DNA of 59,728 nt from Eggerthellaceae bacterium (GCA_017432445.1 JAFRJC010000002.1:1-59728); one strand, 5' to 3'; counted from the first letter of the stretch, positions 26,066-34,442 are shown. Numbers and translations are program-made. The notes: generated from the sequence alone by a model not told the origin.

Positions 26066-26803
26066 ATGGAAAACAGCAACGGTCAGACATTTCTCGACAT
26101 GACACGCGAACGGTGGAGCGTGCGCAAGTTCAAGGCGGAGCAGATAAGCGGCGAGCACATGACACGCATCCTGGAGGCGGGGCGCAACGCGCCGAGCGCC
26201 TGCAACTACCAGCCCCAGCGGGTGCTGGTGCTGCAATCTGACGAGGCGATCGCGCAGATCAGGGCAGTTACGCACTGGGCGTTCAACGCGCCAACGGTGC
26301 TTCTCGTGTGTGCCGACCTGGCCGAGTCGTGGAAGAACGTGGACGGCTGCGACTCGGCCGAGGTCGACTCCGCCATTGCTCTCGACCACATGATGATGGA
26401 GGCGTGGGAGTGCGGTGTGGGTTCCACCTGGGTACGCGGCTTCGACGAGCGTGTCATGCGCGCCGCGTTCGATATCCCGGCAACTTGGAAGATCGTGGCC
26501 ATGATGCCCATGGGCTATCCCGTTGAGAACGCCCGCGGGGCTGCCGTGCCCCGCCCATGCCGCGGCGCCTGGAAGTCCCCCTCGGCCGCCCACGTCACGT
26601 CCGCCACTGTGTTTTCGGCACGGGCTTCACAAGCCAGGCTTCGCCTGTCTTGTTCAGCCAGCGGCCTCAAACACAGTGTCGGCCGCGCCGTGGGCTCTGA
26701 AACGTTGACCTGTTCGCGCCGCGCCATGGGCGGGTCACGGCAGTCCTGGCACCGCTCCAGCCCGCAGGTGGGGGCGCGTGGGCTGCTACGTTGTCCTGGA
26801 TAG
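26066..26803 (+). CDS. Nitroreductase-family protein with aberrant C-terminus
   Basis: Residues 1-157 are a clear FMN-dependent nitroreductase: RWSVRKFKAEQIS, EAGRNAPSACNYQPQRV, the LDHMMMEAWECGVGSTWV helix and MMPMGYPVENARG. A normal family member ends within about 15-25 residues of MGYP. Here the frame continues for another ~88 residues rich in Arg, Ser and Ala that look like translated non-coding DNA, so the true end was probably lost or shifted near 26540. The enzyme core would still be intact. ATG 26066 has GGAG upstream. It lies next to the AbiE/primase island, so the break may mark a junction. Confidence 0.7.
   Translation: MENSNGQTFLDMTRERWSVRKFKAEQISGEHMTRILEAGRNAPSACNYQPQRVLVLQSDEAIAQIRAVTHWAFNAPTVLLVCADLAESWKNVDGCDSAEVDSAIALDHMMMEAWECGVGSTWVRGFDERVMRAAFDIPATWKIVAMMPMGYPVENARGAAVPRPCRGAWKSPSAAHVTSATVFSARASQARLRLSCSASGLKHSVGRAVGSETLTCSRRAMGGSRQSWHRSSPQVGARGLLRCPG
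26605..26678. repeat. Separated inverted repeat inside the nitroreductase tail
   Basis: CACTGTGTTT and AAACACAGTG are perfect 10-base arms 54 bases apart in DNA that codes for the anomalous tail. This may be a miniature element or a scar of insertion. Confidence 0.4.
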
Positions 26804-26881
26804 GCGCGGGCTGCAGCGGCAATGGCGCGCGGCGTGGGGCGGCAGAGATGCGCGTGTTCCTATGTGATATACTCTGTAATT

Positions 26882-29854
26882 CTACAGGGACGCCTCCAGC
26901 GCCTTCTCCAGGTCAGCGGCAATCTCAGCGCCCTCGACCCTCAGGCTGCAGTCATCGGCTTTGGCGAACGCGAGCAGCGGCAGAGTTCCGTACCAGGCGA
27001 CCTTGCCGTCGAAGACGGCTATCCCGGTCAGCGGGGTGTCGCTAATCATGACCTCGCAGCCCACACTTGAGAGCATCTCCGCGATGCTGGATTGCAACGC
27101 GAGCGACTTCTCGCCCTTAGGCTTCCTCAGGACGATTTGGACCACTATTCCCCGGGCGATGACAGCAGCGATGTCGGGCATCAGCGACTCGACAAGCTTC
27201 GGGTTGGCATACGGCGCAGACACGGTGACGCGCTTGCCCGCACGGGAAAGGTCCGCTGCGAGCTCGGTGCGCCATGCGTCGGCCGCGACTATGCGGGCGC
27301 CCGGTCCCTGGGCATCGGACGCCTCGGCGATTTCGTATCCGAGCTTCGCGTACGTCTTCAGGCGCCTCTTGTACATGCGCTCGAGCATGGGCACGCTTAT
27401 GTCCACGTAATCATAGACGATCACGTCGTCCTTGCCCTCGATCTCGCGGTGTAGGCGTCCCGAGTACTGCGTGATGACGCCTTCCCAGGAATACGGCGAG
27501 GCGAGAAGCAGCGTGTCGAGCTGCGGCAGGTCGAATCCCTCGCCGATGTAGCTGCCAGTTGCGACGATCGCGTAGCGGACGCCGGTCGCGCCGCGCACCC
27601 GCTCGACCCTCTCGCGCTTCTCGCGCGCCGTGCCCTCGCCCGTGAGCATGAAGGTCTCGACGCTCGCTTCCTGCAGGCGCTTCGCAAGTTCGGCTGCGTG
27701 CTCCTTGCGCTTCGTGATAACGAGCGGCGTCCTTCCTGACTTCACCGCGTTCGAGGCGTCCTCGACGATGAGAGCGTTTCGGGCGCCGTGTCCGCAAAGG
27801 TGGTCGACAACCTGGTTGTACGATGCTCCCTTCTCCAAATCAGCCAGCCTTATCCGCGTGAAGCGCGGCTGCAGAATCCTCCTGAAACCCTGCTCGGCGG
27901 CCTGCTCCTTCGGGTCGACCTTGTGGCGAATCGGGCCGCACTGCATGTAGATGATGCCCTCGAGTCCGTCGGAGCGCTTGGGCGTGGCGGAAAGCCCGTA
28001 GACGCGCCTGGCGTTTGCGCTCTTCATGACGAGCTCAAGGTTCGGCGCCGCGCCGTAGTGGCACTCGTCGCAGATGACGAGATCGTAATCCGAAACGACA
28101 GGCTTGGCTCGCGGGATGCCAAGGTCGTCCTTGGTCGTGAGGGATTGGAACGTGGCGATGTCGACGATTCCGCTCGGCGCATTCTTGCCACCCCCGACCT
28201 GGCCGATGACGGGGCGCTTGCGCTTGCTCGGCTTTCCCGACTTCGTGAGCAGCGGCGGCCGGTCGTCCTCGATGTCGAGGAACTGCGCGAGCTTTGCCTT
28301 CCACTGGTCGACGAGGCCGGTCTTCGGGACGATGACGAGCGTGCGCATCTTCAGCTTCCCGATCAGGTACGCGCCGATGACGGTCTTGCCGAAGCCGGTC
28401 GGCGCCGACAGCACGCCGTTCTCGTGGCGAAGCAGCGCATCCGCCGCTTTCTGCTGCCTCTCGCGAAGCTCGCCCTTGAACTCGGCCCTGAGCGGTTCGC
28501 CCTGGTTGCGCTGGTCGTCGAAGAGGCACGTGCAGCCGTTCTCGCCGGCGAGACTCACGAGTTTCTGCTCGCACCCGCGAGGGAGGATGATGTGCTGCTC
28601 GTCCTCCTCACCGCACCAAACGATTCGGCTCTTTCCGTAGACCGACTGGTGCATTGCCTGCGCTCGGTAGAACTCTGGGTTGCCGAATGCGGCCAGGCGC
28701 CTGATCTGGTTCTGCGCTTTCTGAGGGATGCCCTGCTTGCTCACGTAGAGCATGTTCGCTTTGGTCACGCTGATCGCCTCCGGGAGGTCGCCTGGAGCGC
28801 CGCCTGCCGTCTGGTCGGAAAAGGCTGCGGGAAAGAGGCCTGGTGGATCGGTCGCCCTATGGGCGGAATGCCCCGAGAAGGCGAGCTGTCCCAGCGGGCC
28901 GCTGGCGGCGGAGTCAACTATCTCCCAAGCCTGCTGGGCCGAAACTCTGGAGACGGTCGACAGGAAGCGCCATTGGTCGGGAAACGCCGCGAATCTGTCA
29001 TCAACGAACACGGAGTTCGATTGCCTCTGTGCCTGGCCCTGGAACGGCAGCGCGATCAGGTTGCCGAAACCGCTCTCGGGTATGGTTGACTGCGTCGGAA
29101 AGAGGCGGTCGTACGCCTCGAAGCCCATCCCCGCGGCCTGGGACATCGCGTGCGTGATGAGCGCGCACCCGAGGTTTCGCGCGAGTTCGGCGTCGACGAG
29201 TTCCTCGAAGAAGAGCCAGACGTGCGCTCCGTTCCCGGAGCGGGACCGCTCCACGGCAGGGCATAGGCCGAAGCTCCTACATGCGTCCCGGTACAGCGTC
29301 GTTTCGCGCTGCCAGCCCTCCTTGTCGAAGTCAGCGACCAGCACCCACGTCGTGCAGTCGGGCAAGAGCACGTATAAGCCCATCACATCGCGGAAGCCGT
29401 CCTGCTCGCCCTTGAAATGCTCGACGATTGCCTGGTCGTTGATCGGGATGAACTTCCTCGCTGGGCAATCGGCGCACTTGATGCCGCGGTTCGTCCGCGT
29501 CCAGCGAGGGCAGCGCCTCGTCCTCTCGTTGGCGCATGCGGGCGAGTAGCCTATCCCGCCGTCTTTTCTGGCGAAGCCATGTGCGTACACGTCGTCGCGC
29601 CCCCTAAACAGCGACCTGAAGAGCGCGATCTTGTCCCTTCCGGGACTCTCGGAAGTGACCAGCCGCCTTTCCGCGGCGTAGCGCGCAAACTCCTCTGCAC
29701 CTGCAATCCATTCTGTTTCGGAAACGTATCGGCGGTTACCGACATCCTGTTCAAAGACAAAAATAGCCTCATTTGAAAAGGCATGGAGAATAACCTCGAC
29801 GAGAATGGATTCCCTGCCGTCGATTAGTGCATATTTAGGCGTCTTACGCTCCAT
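26882..29854 (-). CDS. TOTE-type primase-helicase with PLD-like C-terminus
   Basis: This 990-residue protein combines several DNA-conflict domains. A four-Cys zinc site (C107, C115, C127, C130) precedes an archaeo-eukaryotic primase domain with DFD (175-177) and SGNGAH (206-211) catalytic motifs. A superfamily 2 helicase follows: PTGFGKT (485-491), DECH (596-599), LSATPKR (621-627) and GEGFDLP plus QYSGRLHR. The end (about 880-990) resembles a phospholipase D nuclease but the HxK histidine is missing (LTGIAVFDGKVAWYG). This order is that of TOTE conflict-system proteins. It is the third gene of an operon with AbiEi and AbiEii, starting 38 bases after abiEii. The ribosome site is weak (AAAGAAA). 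Confidence 0.85.
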   Translation of the reverse strand: MERKTPKYALIDGRESILVEVILHAFSNEAIFVFEQDVGNRRYVSETEWIAGAEEFARYAAERRLVTSESPGRDKIALFRSLFRGRDDVYAHGFARKDGGIGYSPACANERTRRCPRWTRTNRGIKCADCPARKFIPINDQAIVEHFKGEQDGFRDVMGLYVLLPDCTTWVLVADFDKEGWQRETTLYRDACRSFGLCPAVERSRSGNGAHVWLFFEELVDAELARNLGCALITHAMSQAAGMGFEAYDRLFPTQSTIPESGFGNLIALPFQGQAQRQSNSVFVDDRFAAFPDQWRFLSTVSRVSAQQAWEIVDSAASGPLGQLAFSGHSAHRATDPPGLFPAAFSDQTAGGAPGDLPEAISVTKANMLYVSKQGIPQKAQNQIRRLAAFGNPEFYRAQAMHQSVYGKSRIVWCGEEDEQHIILPRGCEQKLVSLAGENGCTCLFDDQRNQGEPLRAEFKGELRERQQKAADALLRHENGVLSAPTGFGKTVIGAYLIGKLKMRTLVIVPKTGLVDQWKAKLAQFLDIEDDRPPLLTKSGKPSKRKRPVIGQVGGGKNAPSGIVDIATFQSLTTKDDLGIPRAKPVVSDYDLVICDECHYGAAPNLELVMKSANARRVYGLSATPKRSDGLEGIIYMQCGPIRHKVDPKEQAAEQGFRRILQPRFTRIRLADLEKGASYNQVVDHLCGHGARNALIVEDASNAVKSGRTPLVITKRKEHAAELAKRLQEASVETFMLTGEGTAREKRERVERVRGATGVRYAIVATGSYIGEGFDLPQLDTLLLASPYSWEGVITQYSGRLHREIEGKDDVIVYDYVDISVPMLERMYKRRLKTYAKLGYEIAEASDAQGPGARIVAADAWRTELAADLSRAGKRVTVSAPYANPKLVESLMPDIAAVIARGIVVQIVLRKPKGEKSLALQSSIAEMLSSVGCEVMISDTPLTGIAVFDGKVAWYGTLPLLAFAKADDCSLRVEGAEIAADLEKALEASL

Positions 29855-29892
29855 TTTCTTTCTAATGATGTCGGCAGATTTGCAAGCTCTAA

Positions 29893-30723
29893 TTACGATG
29901 CCATCGAATCGATCTTCTTGATGAGATCGTTAGCCCATGCTATTGCCCCGTCTACGCTGGTTTCGACGTCGAGATTGCCGCGCTGGGCATCGTAGAGACT
30001 CTCCCAATCCTCGCCTTTAGAGACGACAGGAGGCCACGTTTGCTTTCTTCGATAGTTGAATAGCCTGATGCAGGTCTCGCGGGTTTTCACCCAGTCAATC
30101 TCGCCGTGGTTCACGATAACTTGCAGATCGACGAGGTCATGGGCCCGCGCGCTTCCCTCCTCGCTGGCCCCGTGCAGCTTCTGGGCAATTTGGTGGTGAA
30201 GCGGCATGAGGGGAACGGGCTTCGGGTCGGGGAAGCCGAGCTTTCTGAAGATTTCCACAATGTCATCTGAGATGAAGTATTCAGGTTCGTCGGCGTCGCC
30301 TATTTCGTCGCTCCCCACTTCCAGCGGCACGGTGATCCACGGTTTCTCGTTGTAGCTGAGCTTTATATCGAACGGCTGCATGACATATTCTGGCGGGACG
30401 TTTTTCGGCTTAGCCGGCGGAAGCGGCACGATGTGGCCCGTGAAACCGTTCCAACCGTCGATAAGCGCGCTTTCGAGCTCGTTGACGAAGGCCTCTATGT
30501 CCTTTGCCCGCGCCGTATCCAAGTCGCTGCTCACGCGCGTGGCCGCAAATCCGAAGCGGATCTTCATTGCGCTGCCGCCCTTCACCACGCCGTCGGGGAG
30601 GAGCTGGCCGACGATTACGTTGGCCATGACGCGCCTCATGCGCAAGGCGGTCTCGCGGTCGTCGAACACCCTCTCGATCGCGAGGTCGAGGTTCCTGCGG
30701 CTATTCGGCATTTTCGGAGACAT
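29893..30723 (-). CDS. abiEii: AbiEii-family nucleotidyltransferase toxin
   Basis: This 276-residue protein belongs to the AbiEii/DUF1814 nucleotidyltransferase toxins of type IV toxin-antitoxin and abortive-infection systems. The active-site signature is present: VKGGSAMKIRFG, then R.SSDLDTARA, matching GGS...R and S.DLD. A helical C-terminal half contains the conserved HHQIAQKLHGASE (K-x-H-A) region. Known relatives such as MenT transfer nucleotides to tRNA acceptor ends. The ATG overlaps the abiEi end by 23 bases and has AAGGGG upstream, giving tight coupling to the antitoxin. Confidence 0.9.
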   Translation of the reverse strand: MSPKMPNSRRNLDLAIERVFDDRETALRMRRVMANVIVGQLLPDGVVKGGSAMKIRFGFAATRVSSDLDTARAKDIEAFVNELESALIDGWNGFTGHIVPLPPAKPKNVPPEYVMQPFDIKLSYNEKPWITVPLEVGSDEIGDADEPEYFISDDIVEIFRKLGFPDPKPVPLMPLHHQIAQKLHGASEEGSARAHDLVDLQVIVNHGEIDWVKTRETCIRLFNYRRKQTWPPVVSKGEDWESLYDAQRGNLDVETSVDGAIAWANDLIKKIDSMAS

Positions 30724-31246
30724 GGAATTCCCCTTTCAGCTCGTTGTATTCTGCCGTCGTGAGCAATCCTTTGCTCCGTGCGTCTTCGACTGCATTCGAT
30801 AAGCGCTCGGGCATGATCCGTCCCTTGCAAGTACGAATGGCCTCTGCCACGCTTTGGGAGGGTATGCCCATGTCGCTCACGACCTTCACCGGCTCTTTCA
30901 GGGTGACGACCTCAATCCAGCCGGGGAGACGCCTGCGTTTGCGCCTTGCCGTTGCTACCGTTATTTTTGCGGGATTCACGAGCGCAAGACCGTGCATGGC
31001 CAGCACCGCCTCCCCGTACAGGCATGCGTCCTTGCCGACCTGCATGACCGCCTCTGCGTAAGCGTCGTACTCGGTGGGGGCGTAACGCGTTATCTTGTAT
31101 ACCCCATGCCCGAGCTTGCGCAGCCACCCGGCAGCGACGTACCTATTCAGTTCGGCGCCGACGACGCCTACGTCTTTCGCCTGGGCGGCGGTAATGAGGC
31201 CGTAGTTGTCGGCGGCTATCTCGTATATTTCGTCGAAGTGTTTCAT
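30701..31246 (-). CDS. abiEi: AbiEi-family antitoxin / transcriptional repressor
   Basis: This 181-residue protein has the winged helix-turn-helix N-terminal domain of AbiEi antitoxins (EIAADNYGLITAAQAKDVGV, cited as YGLITAAQAKDVGV, then LRKLGHGVYKITRY) and a C-terminal domain needed for neutralisation. AbiEi proteins repress their own operon by binding inverted repeats. Here a perfect 14-8-14 palindrome abuts the ATG (31247-31282). There is no Shine-Dalgarno site before the ATG, so translation may be leaderless or nearly so. It heads the operon abiEi-abiEii-primase/helicase. Confidence 0.88.
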   Translation of the reverse strand: MKHFDEIYEIAADNYGLITAAQAKDVGVVGAELNRYVAAGWLRKLGHGVYKITRYAPTEYDAYAEAVMQVGKDACLYGEAVLAMHGLALVNPAKITVATARRKRRRLPGWIEVVTLKEPVKVVSDMGIPSQSVAEAIRTCKGRIMPERLSNAVEDARSKGLLTTAEYNELKGEFHVSENAE

Positions 31247-31282
31247 TGCCAAAAGTTTAACACTTTTATTAAACTTTTGGCA
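31247..31282. promoter_or_regulatory. Perfect palindromic operator of the AbiE operon
   Basis: TGCCAAAAGTTTAA and TTAAACTTTTGGCA are perfect complements separated by eight bases. The repeat directly touches the abiEi start codon and overlaps the proposed -10. It is the expected binding site of AbiEi. Confidence 0.85.
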
Positions 31283-31297
31283 CATTGGAGCCGACAA
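31268..31297 (-). promoter_or_regulatory. Promoter of the AbiE operon
   Basis: On the minus strand TTGTCG (31292-31297) and TTTAAT (31268-31273) are 18 bases apart. The -10 lies inside the palindrome, so repressor binding would block polymerase. Transcription would start about 15-20 bases before the ATG. Confidence 0.55.
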
Positions 31298-31330
31298 GGG
31301 CTTCGGTCATTTTGTTCGCCATATAGTTGC

Positions 31331-32149
31331 AAAGAATACAGATCAGACCTCGTCCTGCGCAACCCCTGCAACAAGGTTGAAGCCCCCGGCGTCGACAAGC
31401 CCGAGCGCAAGTCCCTCACGAAGGAGGAGGGCGCGAAGCTCCTGCACGAACTCGACATGGAGGAGGCACGTATCATCGAGGAGATGGACGAGAAGGAGGA
31501 ACGCCAGGTGAAGAAGGGCAACCAGTACGGTCGTAGCTCGATTCGCGGGCTGGCCAACCTCAGCTTCACCATCGGCACCCGCATCGCCCTGGCCACGGGC
31601 ATGCGCCGCGGCGAGTGCTTCGGGCTCACGTGGAAGAACCTGAACCTGCGCCAGGGGACCATAACGGTCACCCAGACGCTCACCAAGGAGGGTGAGGTCA
31701 AGGACCCCAAGACCCACTCGGGCAAGCGCACGATCTCCATCGATGAGAAGACGGTCGCCCACCTCAAGGCATGGCGCAAACGCCAGCGCGAGGAACTCGC
31801 CAAGCTCTGCATGGAACCTGACGGCACGACGCCCGTCTGCTGCAACGAGCGCGGAGAATGGGTCAACCTCGCGAACTTCGAGCGTTGGTGGCGCGGCTTC
31901 CGGACGCAGGCTGGCTTCCCGGAACTCCGCTTCCACGAGCTTCGCCACAGCCAGGCCACGTTGCTGCTCGCCAACGGCACCGATCTGAAGACGGTCCAGG
32001 ACCGTATGGGCCACGCCAACGGGGCCATCACCCTGAACTGGTACGCGCACAGCGTGCCCGAGAACGACGCCAAGGCAGCGCAACTGGTAGGAGACCTCTA
32101 CGGCTCCGATTACGAGCACGAACCCGCGAAAAAGCGCAAAACTGCGTGA
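31331..32149 (+). pseudogene. Tyrosine recombinase (integrase), 5'-truncated
   Basis: The catalytic domain is complete: GMRRGE with the first Arg, HELRHSQ, GHANGAIT and the nucleophile in LNWYAHSVPE. Coding similarity begins near SDLVLRNPCNKVEAP, which in intact integrases follows a ~150-residue arm-binding and core-binding region. That region is absent: upstream DNA is the AbiE promoter and antisense of abiEi. The gene therefore lost its 5' end, probably when the AbiE-TOTE cassette was inserted or by deletion. It ends 120 bases from the 3' end of tRNA-Asp, the usual position of an island integrase. Confidence 0.8.
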
Positions 32150-32230
32150 CGTAGCGGGCTTTTTTGACAACTCGGCCTGTTAGTGTCCCCGCACTGTCCC
32201 CGACCGGTCCCCGCGACGTGGGGAGGTCAC

Positions 32231-32262
32231 AAAAAAAGGTCACCCGATATGCTGGGTGACCT
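32231..32262 (-). terminator. Terminator of tRNA-Asp gene
   Basis: AGGTCACCC pairs with GGGTGACCT around an eight-base loop and on the minus strand is followed by seven T. Confidence 0.85.
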
Positions 32263-32271
32263 GGTGTTTCG

Positions 32272-32348
<77 letters not shown>

Positions 32349-32366
32349 GTGTTTTCAGCAAGGGAT

Positions 32367-32395
32367 ATAATACGGGAGTTCTGATTTGAGCGCAA
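32367..32395 (-). promoter_or_regulatory. Promoter of tRNA-Asp
   Basis: On the minus strand TTGCGC and TATTAT are separated by exactly 17 bases; the -10 ends 18 bases before the tRNA. Confidence 0.8.
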
Positions 32396-32548
32396 TACCC
32401 AATCTTGTGTTCTTTTCTCCAAAAGCGCGAGCCCGCGCGTTTCAAGTTTGACGCACTAGCTGCGACAAGAGCGGCACATGTTATCCCGTTTCTGATATGG
32501 CCCAGCTCGCAGTTCCATGGGTCCCAGCAACCCCCGGGCAGGTCCCGC

Positions 32549-32622
32549 AAAACCCTCCACGAGGCCGCATTCCGTCCACGCACCGCCCGCCGGCGTCCAA
32601 AATCGGGGGTCGTGGAGGGTTT
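32549..32622. repeat. Hairpin-forming intergenic repeat, copy A
   Basis: AAAACCCTCCACGA at the left and TCGTGGAGGGTTT at the right are complementary ends enclosing ~47 bases. The same element recurs at 32705-32777 with the left ~45 bases almost identical. Confidence 0.75.
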
Positions 32623-32704
32623 CGGACGTGCAGCCGAGAAGGCCCTCGGAGGAAACGCCAGGTCACGGTCCCGCTAGGCTTGGCCCGGGTCCGATGAGCC
32701 CCGC

Positions 32705-32777
32705 AAAACCCTCCACGAGCCCGCATTCCGTCCACGCGCCGCCCGCTGATGCACGGAATCGCGCCTCGTGGAGGGTT
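32705..32777. repeat. Hairpin-forming intergenic repeat, copy B
   Basis: Direct copy of 32549-32622, starting 156 bases later, with the same terminal inverted repeats and a partly different loop. The remaining part of the 32396-32965 gap shows no gene. Confidence 0.75.
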
Positions 32778-32965
32778 CCGGGCCGCACCCGGGCAATCTG
32801 GCAGGAAGGCAGGCTCCTTTTTCAGGTTTTACCAGCTATAAAGGCACATTCTGCCAATTCCTCACGACCATGTCAAAAACGGGTTAACATGCCCCAAAAA
32901 CGACTCTGTGATTGTGCAGGCTGGCAGGAAGGAAGTTCCCTTCCGATCCAACGCGCGCGGCAGCT

Positions 32966-33316
32966 TTACAGCGGTCGCGTGGTAGGGGCATTTCCGCCGC
33001 CCATGACGAATCGGATGCGCTCTTCCAGGCGGTCGGCTGTGACGATCTCGTCGAACAGGGGCGTTTGCATGCCGTCTGCCACGTATACGATGTAAGGCAC
33101 GGCGGCGACGGCGAACTTGATGCGCAGCTTCTTTTGCTCGTCGATGTTGACAAGGCAGAATTTGACCTCGTCGCCAAACTTTTCGGCCAAGGTTTCGATG
33201 GTGGGAACCATGGAGTCGCAGAATGTGCACCAGCCCGCGGTGAACTCGATGATGCAGGGCACCTTACTTGCGAGGACCTCTTCCTCGAAGTTTTCTTCAT
33301 CGATAACGTAAACCAT
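32966..33316 (-). CDS. Thioredoxin-family protein (WCTFC active site)
   Basis: This 116-residue cytosolic protein has a thioredoxin fold with the active site WCTFC (residues 29-33) where classical thioredoxin has WCGPC. The cis-proline loop is AAVPYIVY. The replacement of Gly-Pro by Thr-Phe should change its redox potential or partner choice; it may serve a dedicated reductase or peroxidase. The ATG at 33316 has AAAGGA upstream; 33340 is less likely. It stands alone between the repeat region and the LUD gene. Confidence 0.88.
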   Translation of the reverse strand: MVYVIDEENFEEEVLASKVPCIIEFTAGWCTFCDSMVPTIETLAEKFGDEVKFCLVNIDEQKKLRIKFAVAAVPYIVYVADGMQTPLFDEIVTADRLEERIRFVMGGGNAPTTRPL

Positions 33317-33340
33317 GTCAATCCTTTCGGTTTTCGCCAA

Positions 33341-33529
33341 TTATATCCTGATGCGTGTCGGCGACGAGCGGGATTGGCTTGAGGGCGTTCGACCATGCTG
33401 AATATGCTGGCCACAAGGCGAGCAGTTGGCAATCTTGATGACAATTGACGCAACTGTTCTTCTGGTCGAGCCGCTCGACTCCTCTATTCTTGTGATGATG
33501 TGCATTTAAGAGAATTATGTGGCAAGGGG
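33341..33529. other. Intergenic region upstream of the LUD gene (left part)
   Basis: Divergent spacer between the thioredoxin-like gene and the LUD gene. It is A/T-richer than its surroundings and holds TTGACG on the plus strand at about 33445, but no complete promoter was confirmed here. Confidence 0.35.
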
Positions 33530-33561
33530 TTGGGTTATTTGCCCTATCGATAGGGTAGTAT
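33530..33561 (+). promoter_or_regulatory. Promoter with palindrome in the spacer (MerR-like layout)
   Basis: TTGGGT (33530-33535) and TAGTAT (33556-33561) are 20 bases apart and the spacer ends with the perfect palindrome CCCTATCGATAGGG (33542-33555). An overlong spacer containing a dyad is the layout of MerR-controlled promoters; it would drive the LUD gene at 33670. Confidence 0.45.
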
Positions 33562-33669
33562 TCTCCTATCAGCCGATGCGGAGAGATGAGTGTTCCTACG
33601 TGCCGGCTGGCTTTGCAAGCATGAGTCGGATTCTTCCGTTCCCTTGACTCATCGAGAGAGGAAGCTTTT

Positions 33670-34299
33670 ATGGACGAGAACATTCGCAAGCGCAACGAGC
33701 TTCTGGCCCAGAAGGTTATGAAGGGCCTCGAGTCACGCAACATGACTGCTTACTATGCAGCGGACAAGGAAGAGGCGCTGGCCAAGGCGCTCGAGCTCAT
33801 CCCCGAGGGAAGCTCGATCGGCATGGGCGGCTGCATGAGCGCAGTCGAGATCGGCTTGGTCGATGCCTTGAAGGCCGGCAATTACCACTATATCGACCGC
33901 GCGACGGCGACTGACCAGCGCGCTGCCATGCTGGAAGCTTACGATTCCGATGTTTATCTGGCCAGCGCAAACGCAATCACCGAGGATGGCGTCATCGTCA
34001 ACATCGACGGCAATTCCAACCGCGTGTCGGCTATCGCGCAGGGCCCGCGCAAGGTCGTGTTCATCGTCGGCATGAACAAGGTCTGCGACGACGTGGACGG
34101 CGCCATGAAGCGCGCGCGCAACGTGGCCGCACCCATCAACGCACAACGCTTCGGGCTTTCCACGCCATGTGCCAGTACGGGTTCGTGCTTCAACTGCAAG
34201 TCGCCCGATACGATTTGCTGCCAGTTCCTGATCACGCGCTTCTCGCGTCATCCGGGCCGCATCCATGTCATCCTGGTAAACGGCAATCTGGGATTCTAA
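33670..34299 (+). CDS. LUD domain-containing protein
   Basis: This 209-residue protein has a LUD (LutB/LutC-like) domain: MGGCMSAVEIGLVDALK, ASANAITEDGVIVNIDGNSNRV (cited as NAITEDGVIVNIDG), VVFIVGMNKV, then a cysteine-containing segment (CASTGSCFNCKSPDTICC). Stand-alone LUD proteins of this size are widespread in anaerobes and have unknown exact reactions; in the lactate-utilisation complex related subunits hand electrons on. The Cys set at 177-196 could bind metal. The ATG follows GAGAGGAAG. It opens the metabolic region with AroE and the MFS transporter. Confidence 0.85.
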   Translation: MDENIRKRNELLAQKVMKGLESRNMTAYYAADKEEALAKALELIPEGSSIGMGGCMSAVEIGLVDALKAGNYHYIDRATATDQRAAMLEAYDSDVYLASANAITEDGVIVNIDGNSNRVSAIAQGPRKVVFIVGMNKVCDDVDGAMKRARNVAAPINAQRFGLSTPCASTGSCFNCKSPDTICCQFLITRFSRHPGRIHVILVNGNLGF

Positions 34300-34389
34300 C
34301 GGGCGGTTGTCAAGGGCGTCGAATCTGGTCGTGATTGTCGGCGGTGGCCCAAGAGGCTATTCAACGTAGTCGTTGTCGGCATTTGGAAA

Positions 34390-34420
34390 GGCCATTAAAG
34401 GAGACCTTCCTTTAATGGCC
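34390..34420 (+). terminator. Perfect hairpin between LUD gene and aroE
   Basis: A perfect 13-bp stem (GGCCATTAAAGGA and complement) with a five-base loop. No T-run follows, so it may be a processing or leader hairpin 23 bases before the aroE-like start rather than a simple terminator. Confidence 0.55.
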
Positions 34421-34442
34421 TAATAATGAAAGGTGGTCGTTC

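Noticed and set aside
27788..29089. 433-codon rightward frame inside the primase-helicase gene
   Set aside because: Antisense shadow; the leftward frame has primase and helicase motifs.
25602..32271. Direct repeat of the tRNA-Asp 3' end as second attachment site
   Set aside because: I looked for the last ~20 bases of the tRNA to the left and did not see a copy; it may be outside the window or lost.
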